64,000 bases of DNA from Sphingomonas faeni (GTDB lineage: Bacteria > Pseudomonadota > Alphaproteobacteria > Sphingomonadales > Sphingomonadaceae): the NCBI RefSeq assembly GCF_003053745.1, contig NZ_QAYE01000001.1:620001-684000 (forward strand), read 5' to 3'. Below the pieces are notes generated by a model. The model searched no databases and had not been told where the DNA came from. It saw only the letters and a list, made by a program, of their open reading frames with translations. Made by a program: the position numbers and the translations under genes. Positions 33,626 to 42,868 of the stretch are shown piece after piece. Each line of letters starts with the position of its first letter. Positions within the stretch are counted from its first letter, which is position 1.

Positions 33626-33751
33626 GACCGGTCCGACGCGCCCCGTTTCGGGACAGCACGCCTTCTGGCGACTCCCCCGCACACTTGGTAAGCAACGCGT
33701 TAAGATTTCCAGCGTTTGCGCTGGATCGGGTGGCAAACCAGGGAGACGGAC

Positions 33752-34858
33752 ATGCGGAGGCTTTTGATCGCGAGCGCGGGGCTGGTGTTGGCGGGCGGTG
33801 TCGCGGACGCGCAACGTCCCGGCGCAAGCTATCCCGCGCCCGGCGCTGCGATGCAGGCGCCGATGGCCCATCCCGGCCGTCCTGGTCCGATCGCCGCGCA
33901 GATGCCCGTCGTGCAGGCGCCGACACGGCCGGTCGCTGCGCTGCGGTCCTCGCGCTGGGGCAGTAAGATCGGCGGGCGCTGGTGGGCGGGTGCCAATGCC
34001 CCCGGCGGCTGGGCCGGCTATCGCCGCCCGCATCGCGGTTGGGCCGTACCCGCCTATTGGAACGCACCGCGCTTCTACATCGGCGACTGGTCGAACTACG
34101 GCCTCGCGCAGCCACCCGCAGGCTATAACTGGACGCGTTACTACGACGATGCGGTGCTGATCGACGCGCGAGGGTCGGTCTACGATACGACGAGCAACAT
34201 CGACTGGGATCGTGCCGGCGGTGGAGGCTACGTCGCAGCCGATCCACGCGCCTATGCGCGCAACGACAATGTCTATGCGAGCCCGAGCGACCGCGGCTAC
34301 GTCCAGCCCAACGCAGATCGCCCGGCGCCCCGCCGTGACACGGGTCTGGGTGGCGTCGCGATTGGCGCAGTCGCGGGCGGCGTCGCCGGCAACGTCATTG
34401 GCGGTCGTGGCAATCGACTCGGCGGGACGTTGATCGGTGCAGGAGTCGGTGCTGCGACCGGCTATGCGATCGACAAGGCCGAAGATCGCGGTCGCCGCGC
34501 TCCGCCGCCGCCGGTTCGTGATTATGGCGCCGGTTATGCAACGCCGCCTGCCTACGTAGCGGATGCGGACGATTATGCCCCGGACTATGCCGCGCCGTCC
34601 TATGCGGCCGACTACCCGCCGCCACGGCCGTCCTATGATGCCGGATACCCGCAATCGGGTCGCTATACCGTGGCACCGGGCGGCACCTGGACATCTCCCG
34701 ACGGCGTTACGACGGTGACGACGACCAGCGGCCAGGCGTATCCTGCCGGTTCGACGACCGTGATCGTGCAATCCGTGCCGGTGACTACGACGACCACCAC
34801 GACCGAATATTACGACACCGTGTCCCGTCCGCGCAGGATGGTGCGTCGGCGGCGCTGA
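33752..34858 (+). CDS. Secreted RcnB-like protein with glycine-zipper domain
   Basis: This 368-residue exported protein has signal peptide MRRLLIASAGLVLAGGVADA. An RcnB-like middle (RRPHRGWAVPAYWNAPRFYIGDW, then YNWTRYYDDAVLIDARGSVYD) resembles periplasmic proteins linked to Ni/Co homeostasis. It is followed by a glycine-zipper segment (GGVAIGAVAGGVAGNVIGG, GGTLIGAGVGAATGYAID). The tail is Tyr/Pro/Asp-rich and ends in a run of seven threonines and a basic RRPRRMVRRRR-like end. GGGAGA precedes the ATG. Role in the envelope unknown. Confidence 0.72.
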   Translation: MRRLLIASAGLVLAGGVADAQRPGASYPAPGAAMQAPMAHPGRPGPIAAQMPVVQAPTRPVAALRSSRWGSKIGGRWWAGANAPGGWAGYRRPHRGWAVPAYWNAPRFYIGDWSNYGLAQPPAGYNWTRYYDDAVLIDARGSVYDTTSNIDWDRAGGGGYVAADPRAYARNDNVYASPSDRGYVQPNADRPAPRRDTGLGGVAIGAVAGGVAGNVIGGRGNRLGGTLIGAGVGAATGYAIDKAEDRGRRAPPPPVRDYGAGYATPPAYVADADDYAPDYAAPSYAADYPPPRPSYDAGYPQSGRYTVAPGGTWTSPDGVTTVTTTSGQAYPAGSTTVIVQSVPVTTTTTTTEYYDTVSRPRRMVRRRR

Positions 34859-34876
34859 CCTGCGGTTTGGGAGGCC

Positions 34877-36316
34877 TCAGCCTAGCATGCCTGCATAGGT
34901 CTGCGCCGGCTGGGGCAGCGTGACGCGTGCAGCGGTCCCGCTGGCGACGACCAGGACGAGCGCGCTCGCGCCGATCGCGAGTATCCTTCGCGGCGGCGCG
35001 CGATCGGCGAGCAGCGCGACCGCCACCGCGGTCGCGATCATCGGCCACAGGTGATAGCGCAGGTCCGACGCGATGCTCAGGACCGCGAAGCTCGCTTCGA
35101 GCGCCAGCGCGGACACGAGCAGCGCGGCAGCGAGATCGCGGACCGGATCGCGTGGACGCGACAGGCTCACGGCAAGCGCGGCGATCGCGACGACGATCCA
35201 GGCGATCGGCCAGCCGAGCGGCGTCTCGACGACGACCGCGGTCAGCGCCTCCCACGCGCGCGCGCCGGCACCGGGATTGGCGAGCCCGAGCGTGTTCGGC
35301 TCGGATGCGGCGGGCGGTGCTGCGCTCGGCCAGTGGAACGGGACCAGCCAGCGGTCGGTCGAGTTCAGGTGCGCAAGGCGGTGTCCGGCATAGGCGATCG
35401 GATGATGCAGCGCCGCCGACGCCAGCGTGACGTACAGCGTCGCGGTCGGCAACGCACGCAGCGGCGCCATCGTCGTCCCGCAATGCGCCTCGTCGCCGAG
35501 CGGATCCCAGAAGAACGGTTTCGCACAACCCCGGGCGATCACGGTCGCAGCCTCTGACTGCGTGAGGCCTGTAGTGTCGCTGGTCGGGACGCGCGCGGCA
35601 ATGCCGGCAAGGTCGTAGAGCGCCTGGGTCGCCTCGACGCCGCTAGGTTGCGCGCGGAGGAGTCGGTGATTCACGACAGGCGCGACGCCGAGCACGAGCA
35701 CCATCGCGAGAAGGCCGGTTGCAAGCTTTGCTACAGGGTGGATCGGGCGCGGGACGAGAGTGACGAGCAGGGGGACGACGACGAAGACGGCGTTTGCGCG
35801 GACGAGCACGGCGTAGGCGAGCAGCAGCGCCACCAGAGCCAACATCGCACCGGGCAGCGGACGGCGCGCAAGCCGCCACCAGCCGATGATCCCGACCGCC
35901 GCAAGTAGCGCACCGGCGAGTTGCGCGTCCTTGAGAACGACGCCCTGCCAGCCGAGGAAGGGCGGCAGCAAGCCCGTCGCGAGGATGGCGATGGCGCTAC
36001 GCGAGCGCTGGAGCCGGGCTAGCGCGGCTGCGATCAGTCCGAGGCCCAGCCAATAGGTACCGAGTTGCAGGATCAGCATCGGCGTCGCACCGGGCCCGAA
36101 CGCAGCGAGCAGCGCCCAGACCCGCGCCATCGCCGGCGGATGCCAGTCGTCGTACACTCCCGACAGGACCTGCCGGTATTGCGCAACGGTGTCGTACATC
36201 GCCGTGCCCGGCCAGAACAGCGCGAGCGATGCGATGCACAGCGCGGCTGCGGCTATGGCGATGTAGCGCTGTTGGGTGCGAGCGGCAGGTTCGATCGGCA
36301 TTCGCGGGTCCTGCAC
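34877..36316 (-). CDS. Polytopic membrane protein, GT-C glycosyltransferase-like
   Basis: The 479-residue product has about ten or more hydrophobic helices. After the first helix comes a periplasmic loop TAMYDTVAQYRQVLSGVYDDWHPPAMARVW, which resembles the acidic first loop of GT-C glycosyltransferases such as the GT39/PMT and GT83 groups. That would imply transfer of a sugar from a polyprenyl carrier on the outer face of the inner membrane. Catalytic residues cannot be confirmed. An in-frame ATG at 36301 is an alternative start. Confidence 0.6.
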   Translation of the reverse strand: MQDPRMPIEPAARTQQRYIAIAAAALCIASLALFWPGTAMYDTVAQYRQVLSGVYDDWHPPAMARVWALLAAFGPGATPMLILQLGTYWLGLGLIAAALARLQRSRSAIAILATGLLPPFLGWQGVVLKDAQLAGALLAAVGIIGWWRLARRPLPGAMLALVALLLAYAVLVRANAVFVVVPLLVTLVPRPIHPVAKLATGLLAMVLVLGVAPVVNHRLLRAQPSGVEATQALYDLAGIAARVPTSDTTGLTQSEAATVIARGCAKPFFWDPLGDEAHCGTTMAPLRALPTATLYVTLASAALHHPIAYAGHRLAHLNSTDRWLVPFHWPSAAPPAASEPNTLGLANPGAGARAWEALTAVVVETPLGWPIAWIVVAIAALAVSLSRPRDPVRDLAAALLVSALALEASFAVLSIASDLRYHLWPMIATAVAVALLADRAPPRRILAIGASALVLVVASGTAARVTLPQPAQTYAGMLG

Positions 36317-36491
36317 GTTGAGGTCTTAGCCGCGAGATCCTTCCAGCCGGACCTGATGGCTGGCGCGACCTTTCGGTGCGTCATGCGCGGCGGTCAAGAG
36401 AGATAGGGCCGAAACGGGATGGTTTGCCCGGATCGGTCGGTCGGCCGGATGTCGCTGGCACAGGGCCGTTAGCATGCCTGCCATCACACGT

Positions 36492-36573
36492 CGTCATCCT
36501 GACGAAAGTCAGGATCCAGAGTTACAACGGGCTGCGGGCGGTATCCTGGATCCTGACTTTCGTCAGGATGACG
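36492..36573. repeat. Palindromic repeat, family D
   Basis: The arms at 36492-36518 and 36547-36573 are perfect 27-base complements (core CTGACGAAAGTCAGGATCCA). Each arm also folds on itself through CCTGAC...GTCAGG. Single copy in the window. Confidence 0.9.
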
Positions 36574-36599
36574 GAAAAGCGCGGCGTACCAACTTCAAA

Positions 36600-36722
36600 T
36601 CCTCCCTCGCCAGGGGGAGGTGGCTGGCAGTTGCCAGACGGAGGGGGAGGTAAGCAACCACCCCTGCTTCGTACCCTCCCCCTCCGTCACCTTCGGTGCC
36701 ACCTCCCCCTGGCGGGGGAGGA
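36600..36722. repeat. Palindromic repeat, family B, copy 3
   Basis: The arms at 36600-36623 and 36699-36722 match family B with one difference in the left arm. It lies 8 bases beyond the stop of the lpdA gene. Confidence 0.92.
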
Positions 36723-36730
36723 TCGCAAGG

Positions 36731-38125
36731 TCAGTAGTGGATCGCCCGGCCGTACGCCGCGAGGACGCTCTCGTGCATCATCTCGGACAGCGTCGGATGC
36801 GCGAACACCGTTTCCATCAGCTCGGCCTCGGTCGTCTCGAGCTGGCGCGCGACGACATAGCCCTGGATCAGCTCGGTCACTTCCGCACCAACCATGTGCG
36901 CGCCGAGCAACTCGCCGGTCTTTGCGTCGAACACGGTCTTCACGAAGCCCTCGGCCTCGCCCAGCGCGATCGCCTTGCCGTTGCCAATGAAGGGAAATTT
37001 GCCGACCTTCAGCTCGTAACCCGCTTCCTTCGCCTTCGCCTCGGTCATGCCTACCGACGCGACCTGTGGGCGCGAATAGGTGCAGCCGGGGATGTTGGCC
37101 TTGTCCATCTGGTGCGGCGAACCGCCCGCGATCTTCTCGACCGCGATGATGCCCTCGTGGCTCGCCTTGTGCGCGAGCCACGGCGCGCCGGTGACGTCGC
37201 CGATCGCCCAGATGCCGTCGACGTTGGTGCGGCCATAGCCGTCGGTCTTGATATGCCCGCGGTCGGTTTCGACGCCGAGCGCCTCGAGCCCGATATTCTC
37301 GGTGTTCGGCACGATGCCGATCGCGATGATCGCGTGGCTGAAGGTCTCTTCCGAAACCTTGCCGTCCTTGGCCTTGATCTTGGCGGTGACGCCGTTCGCC
37401 GAGGGCGCGAGACCCTCAAGACCGGTCTGGGTCAGCAGCTTGATGCCCTGCTTCGACAGCGCCTTGTCCATGAACGCAGAGACTTCCTCGTCCTCGACGG
37501 GGAGGATCCGCGGAAGCATCTCGACGATCGTCACGTCGGCGCCCATGTCGTTGTAGAAGCTGGCGAACTCGACGCCGATCGCGCCCGAACCGATGACCAG
37601 CAGCTTGGTCGGCATCTCGGTCGGCACCATCGCGTGACGATAGGTCCAGATCCGCTTGCCGTCGGCCTTGGCGAACGGCAGGTCGCGCGCGCGCGCGCCG
37701 GTCGCGACGATGATGTTCTTGGCTTCAAGTTCGACGGTCTTGTCGCCCTGTTTGACGCTCAACTTGCCCTTGGCCGTGACGGTGCCGACGCCCTCGACGA
37801 CGGTCACCTTGTTCTTCTTCATCAGGCCCTTGACGCCCGCGTTCAGCTGGCCCGCGACCTTGCGCGAGCGGTCGACGATCTTGGCGAGGTCGAAGCCGAC
37901 ATTGTCCGCCTTCAGGCCATAGCTTTCGGCGTTCTGCATGTAATGGTAGATTTCCGACGTGCGGAGCAGCGCCTTGGTTGGGATGCAGCCCCAGTTGAGG
38001 CAGATGCCGCCCAAGCGCTCACGCTCGACGATCGCGACCTTTAGGCCGAGTTGCGACGCGCGGATCGCGGCGACATAGCCGCCGGGGCCCGAGCCGAGGA
38101 TGACGAGATCATAGGTATCAGCCAC
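36731..38125 (-). CDS. lpdA: Dihydrolipoyl dehydrogenase (E3)
   Basis: This 464-residue FAD enzyme reoxidises the lipoyl group of 2-oxoacid dehydrogenases and reduces NAD+. The FAD site is LVILGSGPGGYVAA (8-20), the redox disulfide C42/C47 lies in GGICLNWGCIPTKAL, a second Rossmann motif is VIGSGAIGVEFASF, and the C-terminal catalytic dyad is in FAHPTLSEMMHE. The start is GTG with AAGGAT upstream. It is the last gene of the E2 operon, 15 bases after the thioesterase stop, so it most likely serves pyruvate dehydrogenase. Confidence 0.95.
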   Translation of the reverse strand: MADTYDLVILGSGPGGYVAAIRASQLGLKVAIVERERLGGICLNWGCIPTKALLRTSEIYHYMQNAESYGLKADNVGFDLAKIVDRSRKVAGQLNAGVKGLMKKNKVTVVEGVGTVTAKGKLSVKQGDKTVELEAKNIIVATGARARDLPFAKADGKRIWTYRHAMVPTEMPTKLLVIGSGAIGVEFASFYNDMGADVTIVEMLPRILPVEDEEVSAFMDKALSKQGIKLLTQTGLEGLAPSANGVTAKIKAKDGKVSEETFSHAIIAIGIVPNTENIGLEALGVETDRGHIKTDGYGRTNVDGIWAIGDVTGAPWLAHKASHEGIIAVEKIAGGSPHQMDKANIPGCTYSRPQVASVGMTEAKAKEAGYELKVGKFPFIGNGKAIALGEAEGFVKTVFDAKTGELLGAHMVGAEVTELIQGYVVARQLETTEAELMETVFAHPTLSEMMHESVLAAYGRAIHY

Positions 38126-38140
38126 GGAAAATCCTTAGAT

Positions 38141-38530
38141 TCAGTTGGTTTCGGGCGGCACGGGCCGCGGTTTGCGATCGTCGCCGACCGCTACGAAAAT
38201 GAAGCGCGCCTGGGTCACCTTGCAGCTGTCGTTGCTGTGGCGAGCACGGCGCCAGGCCTCGACTTCGATCGTCATCGAGGTGCGGCCGACCGCGATCAGG
38301 TGGGCGTAAACCGACACCTCGTCGCCGACGACGACAGGCATGTGGAATTTCATCGCGTCCGCTGCGATCGTGACGGCACGACCGCCGCTCCGCCTGGATG
38401 CGACAGAGCCGGCGGCGAGATCCATCTGACCCATTAGCCAGCCGCCGAAGATGTCGCCATACGGGTTGGCGTCGGCGGGCATCGCGGTGACGCGGATCGT
38501 CGGTGCGGTGGTGGGGGGCAGGTCGGTCAC
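38141..38530 (-). CDS. Hot-dog acyl-CoA thioesterase (YciA-like)
   Basis: This 129-residue single hot-dog domain reads NPYGDIFGGWLMGQMDLAAG, then VTIAADAMKFHMPVVVGDEV, then GRTSMTIEVEAWRR. These are the acyl-CoA hydrolase motifs with the catalytic aspartate in MDLAAG. It would release CoA from short or medium acyl-CoA. The GTG start overlaps the stop of the 79-residue membrane protein gene (38527-38530). Its place inside the pyruvate dehydrogenase operon suggests it relieves acyl-CoA or CoA imbalance near this complex, which is inference. Confidence 0.88.
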   Translation of the reverse strand: MTDLPPTTAPTIRVTAMPADANPYGDIFGGWLMGQMDLAAGSVASRRSGGRAVTIAADAMKFHMPVVVGDEVSVYAHLIAVGRTSMTIEVEAWRRARHSNDSCKVTQARFIFVAVGDDRKPRPVPPETN

Positions 38531-38766
38531 GCTTCACTCCTGCGGGTCGTTCGGTCGAGACGCCGGGCGCGGCGCAACGGGCCCACCCCCATCAGTACGG
38601 TCGCGACCATCGCTGCGGCGCCGCAAGACCAGATCACGTCCTGCCCAAGCGGGTAGGACCATGCCGCCGCCCAGGTCATCGCTACCGCCGCCACGAGCCC
38701 GCCGAGGATGTGCAGGATCTCGATGGTGGTGCCCGAAAGCGACCTGAACGACGACACCAGGCCCAT
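38527..38766 (-). CDS. Small two-helix membrane protein in the pyruvate dehydrogenase operon
   Basis: The 79-residue product has two hydrophobic helices (IEILHILGGLVAAVAMTWAAAW and DVIWSCGAAAMVATVLMGVG) and a basic C-terminus (RRARRLDRTTRR). Its ATG lies one base after the E2 stop and its stop overlaps the thioesterase GTG, so it is tightly embedded in the operon. Family not recognised. Confidence 0.68.
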   Translation of the reverse strand: MGLVSSFRSLSGTTIEILHILGGLVAAVAMTWAAAWSYPLGQDVIWSCGAAAMVATVLMGVGPLRRARRLDRTTRRSEA

Positions 38767-38767
38767 C

Positions 38768-40120
38768 TCAGGCGAGCATGCCCAGCGGGTTCTCGACGAG
38801 GTGCTTGAACGCCTTCATGAACTGCGCGCCGTCCGCACCATCGATCGCGCGGTGATCGAAGCTGCCGGTGGCCGACATGACCGTCGCGACCGCTAGTTCG
38901 TCACCGATCACGACCGGGCGCTTCTCGCCCGCGCCGACCGCGAGGATCATCGCCTGCGGCGGGTTGATGACCGCATCGAACTGCGTGATGCCGAACATGC
39001 CCATGTTGCTGATCGAGGCGGTGCCGCCCTGATATTCCTCGGGCTTCAGCTTGCCGTCGCGGGCGCGGCCCGCAAGGTCCTTCATCTGCGTCGAGATCGA
39101 CGACAGTGAGGCGGTGTCCGCACCGACGATGATCGGCGTGATCAGCCCCGACGGCGTGCTCACCGCGACCGAGATGTCGGCGCGCTGGAAGGTGATGAGC
39201 TGGTCCGGCGTGAACATCACGTTGCAGGTCGGGACCTGCATGAGCGCGACGGCCTGCGCCTTGATCAACAGGTCGTTGACCGACAGTTTCACGCCGCGCG
39301 ATTCGAGGCTCTTGTTCAGCTCGCCGCGCAGCTTGAGCAGCGCGTCGAGACGGACGTTCACGGTGAGGTAGATGTGCGGAACGGTCTGCTTCGACTCGGT
39401 CAGGCGGCGAGCAATCGTCTTGCGCACGTTGCTGAGCTTCGTTGCCTCGTGCGGGATGTCCGGCACGGCCGCAGGCTTCGCGGCAGGGGCCGGAGTAGCG
39501 GCAGCCGTCGGCGCAGCAGCGTCGGTCTTCGCAGCCACAGGCGCAGCACCCGGCTTCGCGCTCTCGACGTCGGCCTTGACGATACGACCCTTCGGCCCCG
39601 AACCCGACACGGCGCCGAGATCGATGCCCTTGTCGGCGGCAAGGCGGCGGGCGAGGGGGCTCGCCTTCACGCGGTCACCGCTGGCGGCAGGCTTGGCCGG
39701 ACCGGCATCGTCGGGACGGCCGTGATCTTCGGCCGAAACCTCGGTCCGCTCGACCGGCTTGGCCTCGGTGCCGGTCTTGTTCGGGTCCGTCGGATCGGGC
39801 TTCGCTTCCGATTCCTTCGCGGCCGGCTCGGGCGTGTCGCTCTTGGTAGGCGCGGATGAAACCGAAGACGCGTCCTCGCCCTCTTCCGCGATGATCGCGA
39901 TGACCGTGCCGACCTTCACATTGTCGGTACCCTCGGCGACGAGGATCTTGACCACGGTGCCTTCGTCGACGGCTTCGAATTCCATCGTCGCCTTGTCGGT
40001 CTCGATCTCGGCCATCAGGTCGCCGGATTTCACGACGTCGCCCTCCTTGATCAACCATTTGGCGAGGGTACCCTCCTCCATGGTCGGGGACAGCGCAGGC
40101 ATCTTGATCTCGATCGACAT
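38768..40120 (-). CDS. pdhC: Pyruvate dehydrogenase complex E2, dihydrolipoyl acetyltransferase
   Basis: This 450-residue E2 has one lipoyl domain ([16 protein letters not shown]; lipoylated K43 in [12 protein letters not shown]), an Ala/Pro/Lys linker, a peripheral subunit-binding domain ([19 protein letters not shown] with [13 protein letters not shown]), a second Ala/Pro linker, and the catalytic domain ending with [16 protein letters not shown], which carries the active-site His and Asp. [16 protein letters not shown] is typical of the pyruvate enzyme in alphaproteobacteria. I chose the ATG at 40120 because a GGGGAAA stretch lies just upstream. The E1 genes are not adjacent. Confidence 0.93.
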   Translation of the reverse strand: MSIEIKMPALSPTMEEGTLAKWLIKEGDVVKSGDLMAEIETDKATMEFEAVDEGTVVKILVAEGTDNVKVGTVIAIIAEEGEDASSVSSAPTKSDTPEPAAKESEAKPDPTDPNKTGTEAKPVERTEVSAEDHGRPDDAGPAKPAASGDRVKASPLARRLAADKGIDLGAVSGSGPKGRIVKADVESAKPGAAPVAAKTDAAAPTAAATPAPAAKPAAVPDIPHEATKLSNVRKTIARRLTESKQTVPHIYLTVNVRLDALLKLRGELNKSLESRGVKLSVNDLLIKAQAVALMQVPTCNVMFTPDQLITFQRADISVAVSTPSGLITPIIVGADTASLSSISTQMKDLAGRARDGKLKPEEYQGGTASISNMGMFGITQFDAVINPPQAMILAVGAGEKRPVVIGDELAVATVMSATGSFDHRAIDGADGAQFMKAFKHLVENPLGMLA

Positions 40121-40255
40121 GGATTTCCCCAGGGCGTGACGTAACGGCATGCCTACTCGCGCCCTCGTCCGCTCGGGTCAACCCCGTCGGCACAAGTGCG
40201 TGGTCTTGCGTCGTGCGCGGCTTCGGGCCACCTACGTCCCATAACGGGGGCGAAA

Positions 40256-40711
40256 ATGCGCATTTATCTGGTGGTTATCGACGACAGTCCGGAAGCAGGC
40301 ATCGCCCTGCGCTTTGCTGCACGACGTGCAGTCAAGACCGGCGGCGGCGTCGAAATCCTGACGGTGATCCCACCACAGGAGTTCATCGCGTTCGGCGGCG
40401 TCCAGGCGACGATCGAGGAAGAAGCGCGGCTGCACGCCGAGGGGCTGGTCGCGGGTGCTGCGGGCACGCTGCTGGAGGAATCCGGGCTGCGCCCGTCGAT
40501 AACCGTGCGCGAGGGCGAAAGCGCGAAGATTATCCGCGAGATGATTGCCGCAAACCCCGATATTGCCGCGCTGGTGCTGGGCGCCGCCGCAACCGGTGCT
40601 CCGGGCAAGCTGATTGCGCATTTCGCGGGCACGGACGCAGGGGCGCTGCCCGTACCGGTAATGATCATCCCCGGATCACTGACTCGAGAGGCGATCGATC
40701 GGCTCAGTTGA
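40256..40711 (+). CDS. Universal stress protein (UspA-fold)
   Basis: This 151-residue UspA-like protein starts MRIYLVVIDDSPEAGIALRFAARRA and ends with the nucleotide-binding-type segment AALVLGAAATGAPGKLIAHFAG...LPVPVMIIPG. The G-x2-G-x9-G/S pattern that indicates ATP binding is only partly recognisable. It is divergent from the E2 gene with a 135-base gap. Likely a cytosolic stress or survival factor. Confidence 0.85.
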   Translation: MRIYLVVIDDSPEAGIALRFAARRAVKTGGGVEILTVIPPQEFIAFGGVQATIEEEARLHAEGLVAGAAGTLLEESGLRPSITVREGESAKIIREMIAANPDIAALVLGAAATGAPGKLIAHFAGTDAGALPVPVMIIPGSLTREAIDRLS

Positions 40712-40723
40712 TGGCGGCAAGCG

Positions 40724-41395
40724 TCAGTTGACGGCCATCGCCGGCTGCGTAGCGAGCAAACGCTCGACGCTCTGGATGCCTGTCTGGGTCAGCTGCAGTG
40801 CGTCGCGATCGGTATCCGGCGGTTCGATCAGGGATTTGGCCTGCAACACGCGAATCCACCGACCTAGCGTCGACCGCGACAGGCGTAACTGGTCGGCAAC
40901 CATGTCGACGCTGGCGATCCGGCTTTCGGCTTCGGCGACGTACACGATCAGCAACGCGGTCCAGGCATGATCGGCGAACAGGTCCGAGCCGAGCACGGTG
41001 TCGCGAGCACGGATGACACTCAGTAAGTCTTTGGCTCGGCGCCAAAGATGATGCGGCATGCCATCGCCACCGACATGGTCTGCCAGGGTAGGTGCCGTGC
41101 ACAACGTGCCGATAAGTCTGCCCGACTGGCCGTTGCCGAGCCGCGAAACCTGGACTTCCAGCGTGATGATATCGCCGCCGCCGCCGATATAACGCTTCCG
41201 GATGCGAGCTGAATTACCATTGGGTTGCAATGCGGCAACGTGGCTCAGGTTACGCGCGACGTCGTCGGGGTGTGTGATCGATAGATAGGACAGGCCCACA
41301 AGCTGTTTCTGCGTGCGTTGCAGCACCGTCGCGACCGGTTCGTCTATCGCGAGGATAACGCCGTCGCCGTCCGAAACAGAATGGCCAATGATCAT
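40724..41395 (-). CDS. PAS-domain transcriptional regulator with C-terminal winged helix
   Basis: The 223-residue product begins with a PAS-like domain (DGVILAIDEPVATVLQRTQKQLVGLSYLSITHPDDVARNL). It ends in a helix-turn-helix resembling MarR-type winged helices (SVDMVADQLRLSRSTLGRWIRVLQAKSLIEPP). It is a small soluble sensor-regulator type common in sphingomonads. The ATG at 41395 is favoured by GAGG about 8 bases upstream. A good promoter with a palindrome over its -35 box lies at 41421-41457, which suggests autoregulation. Signal and targets unknown. Confidence 0.78.
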   Translation of the reverse strand: MIIGHSVSDGDGVILAIDEPVATVLQRTQKQLVGLSYLSITHPDDVARNLSHVAALQPNGNSARIRKRYIGGGGDIITLEVQVSRLGNGQSGRLIGTLCTAPTLADHVGGDGMPHHLWRRAKDLLSVIRARDTVLGSDLFADHAWTALLIVYVAEAESRIASVDMVADQLRLSRSTLGRWIRVLQAKSLIEPPDTDRDALQLTQTGIQSVERLLATQPAMAVN

Positions 41396-41420
41396 CTCAG
41401 GTCCTCGCACTCTCGATCAT

Positions 41421-41457
41421 GTAATAGCGGTTGGCTTAAAAAGTCTCAAACATTTGA
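41421..41457 (-). promoter_or_regulatory. Sigma-70 promoter with palindromic operator for the PAS regulator
   Basis: On the minus strand TTGAGA (41449-41444) and TATTAC (41426-41421) are exactly 17 bases apart, about 26 bases before the start codon. The palindrome TCAAACATTTGA (41446-41457) covers the -35 box, a repressor-type position. Confidence 0.6.
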
Positions 41458-41563
41458 TCGGTTCATTTTGGATAACATCTTGTCGGCACACAAAATTGCC
41501 CGCTGGGAACGATTGTGACGCTCCCCTCTTGAGCGCGGCGCGAGATCAGGCCACGATCCGCTC

Positions 41564-42853
41564 ATGCCTATTTTTGCCGTCCCGCTGCTACTTGCCGCCG
41601 CCGCCCCTTATCCTGCTCCGTCGCCGGTTCGCCTGAAGGCAGACGTCACTGCGATGGTCGGCTTCGGTACGCGTCACACCGTGTCGATCACCACCGACCC
41701 GAAACGCGGTATCGGTGCCGCCCGAAACTGGGCCGCGAGCCGGTTCCAGGAAATCGCGGCGACGTGTGGCGGTTGCATCACCGTCGATCGCATCTCGCGC
41801 CGCTTTACCGGACCACGCGCACCGACCGGTGTGGTGGTCGAGGATGTGCTGGGCATCCAGAAGGGCCGCGATCCGAATCGCGTCGTGATCGTCGGTGCGC
41901 ATATCGACAGCCGCGTGACCGACGTGATGAACGTCACCTCCGATGCGCCCGGCGCCAACGACAATGCCTCGGGCGTCGCGCTGGTGCTGGAGGCGGCGCG
42001 ACTGCTGTCGCAACGCCAGTTCGACGCGACGATCGTCTACGCGGTGTTCTCGGGCGAGGAGCAGGGCCTGTGGGGCGCCGAACTGCTCGCCGATACCGCC
42101 AAGGCGCGCGGCTGGCAGGTCTCGGCGATGCTCAACAACGACATCGTCGGCAACACGGTCGGGCAGGGCGGCGTACGCTTCGCTGACAAGGTCCGGGTGT
42201 TCTCCGAAGGCATCCGCGCGTCGGAGGATCTGGTCGCCCAGCAGGGCCGCCGAGCCGAGGGCGGCGAGGATGACGGGCCCAGCCGCGCGCTGGCCAAGGC
42301 GATCGACGGTATCGCGCGCGACATCCCGGGCGGCCTCGACGTGATGATCGATCGCCGGCCGGACCGGTTCGGCCGTGGCGGCGATCACGAGCCGTTCCTG
42401 AAGCTCGGCTACCCCGCGGTTCGGTTCTCGGTCGCGGCCGAGAACTGGGATCGCCAGCATCAGGACCTGCGCACCGAAAAGGGCCTGGTCTACGGCGACA
42501 CGATCGAGGGCATGGACTTCCCGTATCTCGCCAAGGTGACCGCGATCAACGTCGCCACGCTGTCGCGGATCGCCAGCGCCCCCGCGGCACCCGAAGACGT
42601 GTCGATCGCAGGCGCCCTGTCCCGCGACACGACGGTGAAGTGGACCGCGGTATCGGGCGCCGCCGGCTATCGCGTGCGGTGGCGTCGCAACGATGCGCAG
42701 AGCTGGGCGGAGACTCGCGATGTCACCGGGACCGGGACGGTCCTGACGCAGGTACCGGTGGACGACAATTTCGTCGGCGTGTCTGCTTTGTCGGCGACGG
42801 GTGCGGAAAGCCTCGTCAGCTTCGCCGGACGCGACCGCCGACCGACCCGGTAA
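41564..42853 (+). CDS. Secreted M28-family zinc aminopeptidase with fibronectin-like C-terminal domain
   Basis: This 429-residue exported peptidase has a short signal peptide (MPIFAVPLLLAAAAPYPAPS). The M28 catalytic motifs are in order: VVIVGAHIDSR (first zinc histidine and aspartate), DAPGANDNASGVALVLEAARLL (bridging Asp), VFSGEEQGLWGAELL (catalytic Glu and ligand), and the late GGDHEPFLKLGYPAVRF histidine. The final 90 residues look like a fibronectin type III module (TVKWTAVSGAAGYRVRWRRN). It probably degrades peptides in the periplasm or outside. Confidence 0.88.
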   Translation: MPIFAVPLLLAAAAPYPAPSPVRLKADVTAMVGFGTRHTVSITTDPKRGIGAARNWAASRFQEIAATCGGCITVDRISRRFTGPRAPTGVVVEDVLGIQKGRDPNRVVIVGAHIDSRVTDVMNVTSDAPGANDNASGVALVLEAARLLSQRQFDATIVYAVFSGEEQGLWGAELLADTAKARGWQVSAMLNNDIVGNTVGQGGVRFADKVRVFSEGIRASEDLVAQQGRRAEGGEDDGPSRALAKAIDGIARDIPGGLDVMIDRRPDRFGRGGDHEPFLKLGYPAVRFSVAAENWDRQHQDLRTEKGLVYGDTIEGMDFPYLAKVTAINVATLSRIASAPAAPEDVSIAGALSRDTTVKWTAVSGAAGYRVRWRRNDAQSWAETRDVTGTGTVLTQVPVDDNFVGVSALSATGAESLVSFAGRDRRPTR

Positions 42854-42868
42854 CCGCCCATCGGTCAC

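Larger units (their letters stand above)
36317..36730. other. 414-base gap filled by two palindromic repeats
   Basis: No gene is supported. The gap contains the family D element (36492-36573) and family B copy 3 (36600-36722). The stretch 36317-36491 shows nothing recognisable. Confidence 0.7.
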
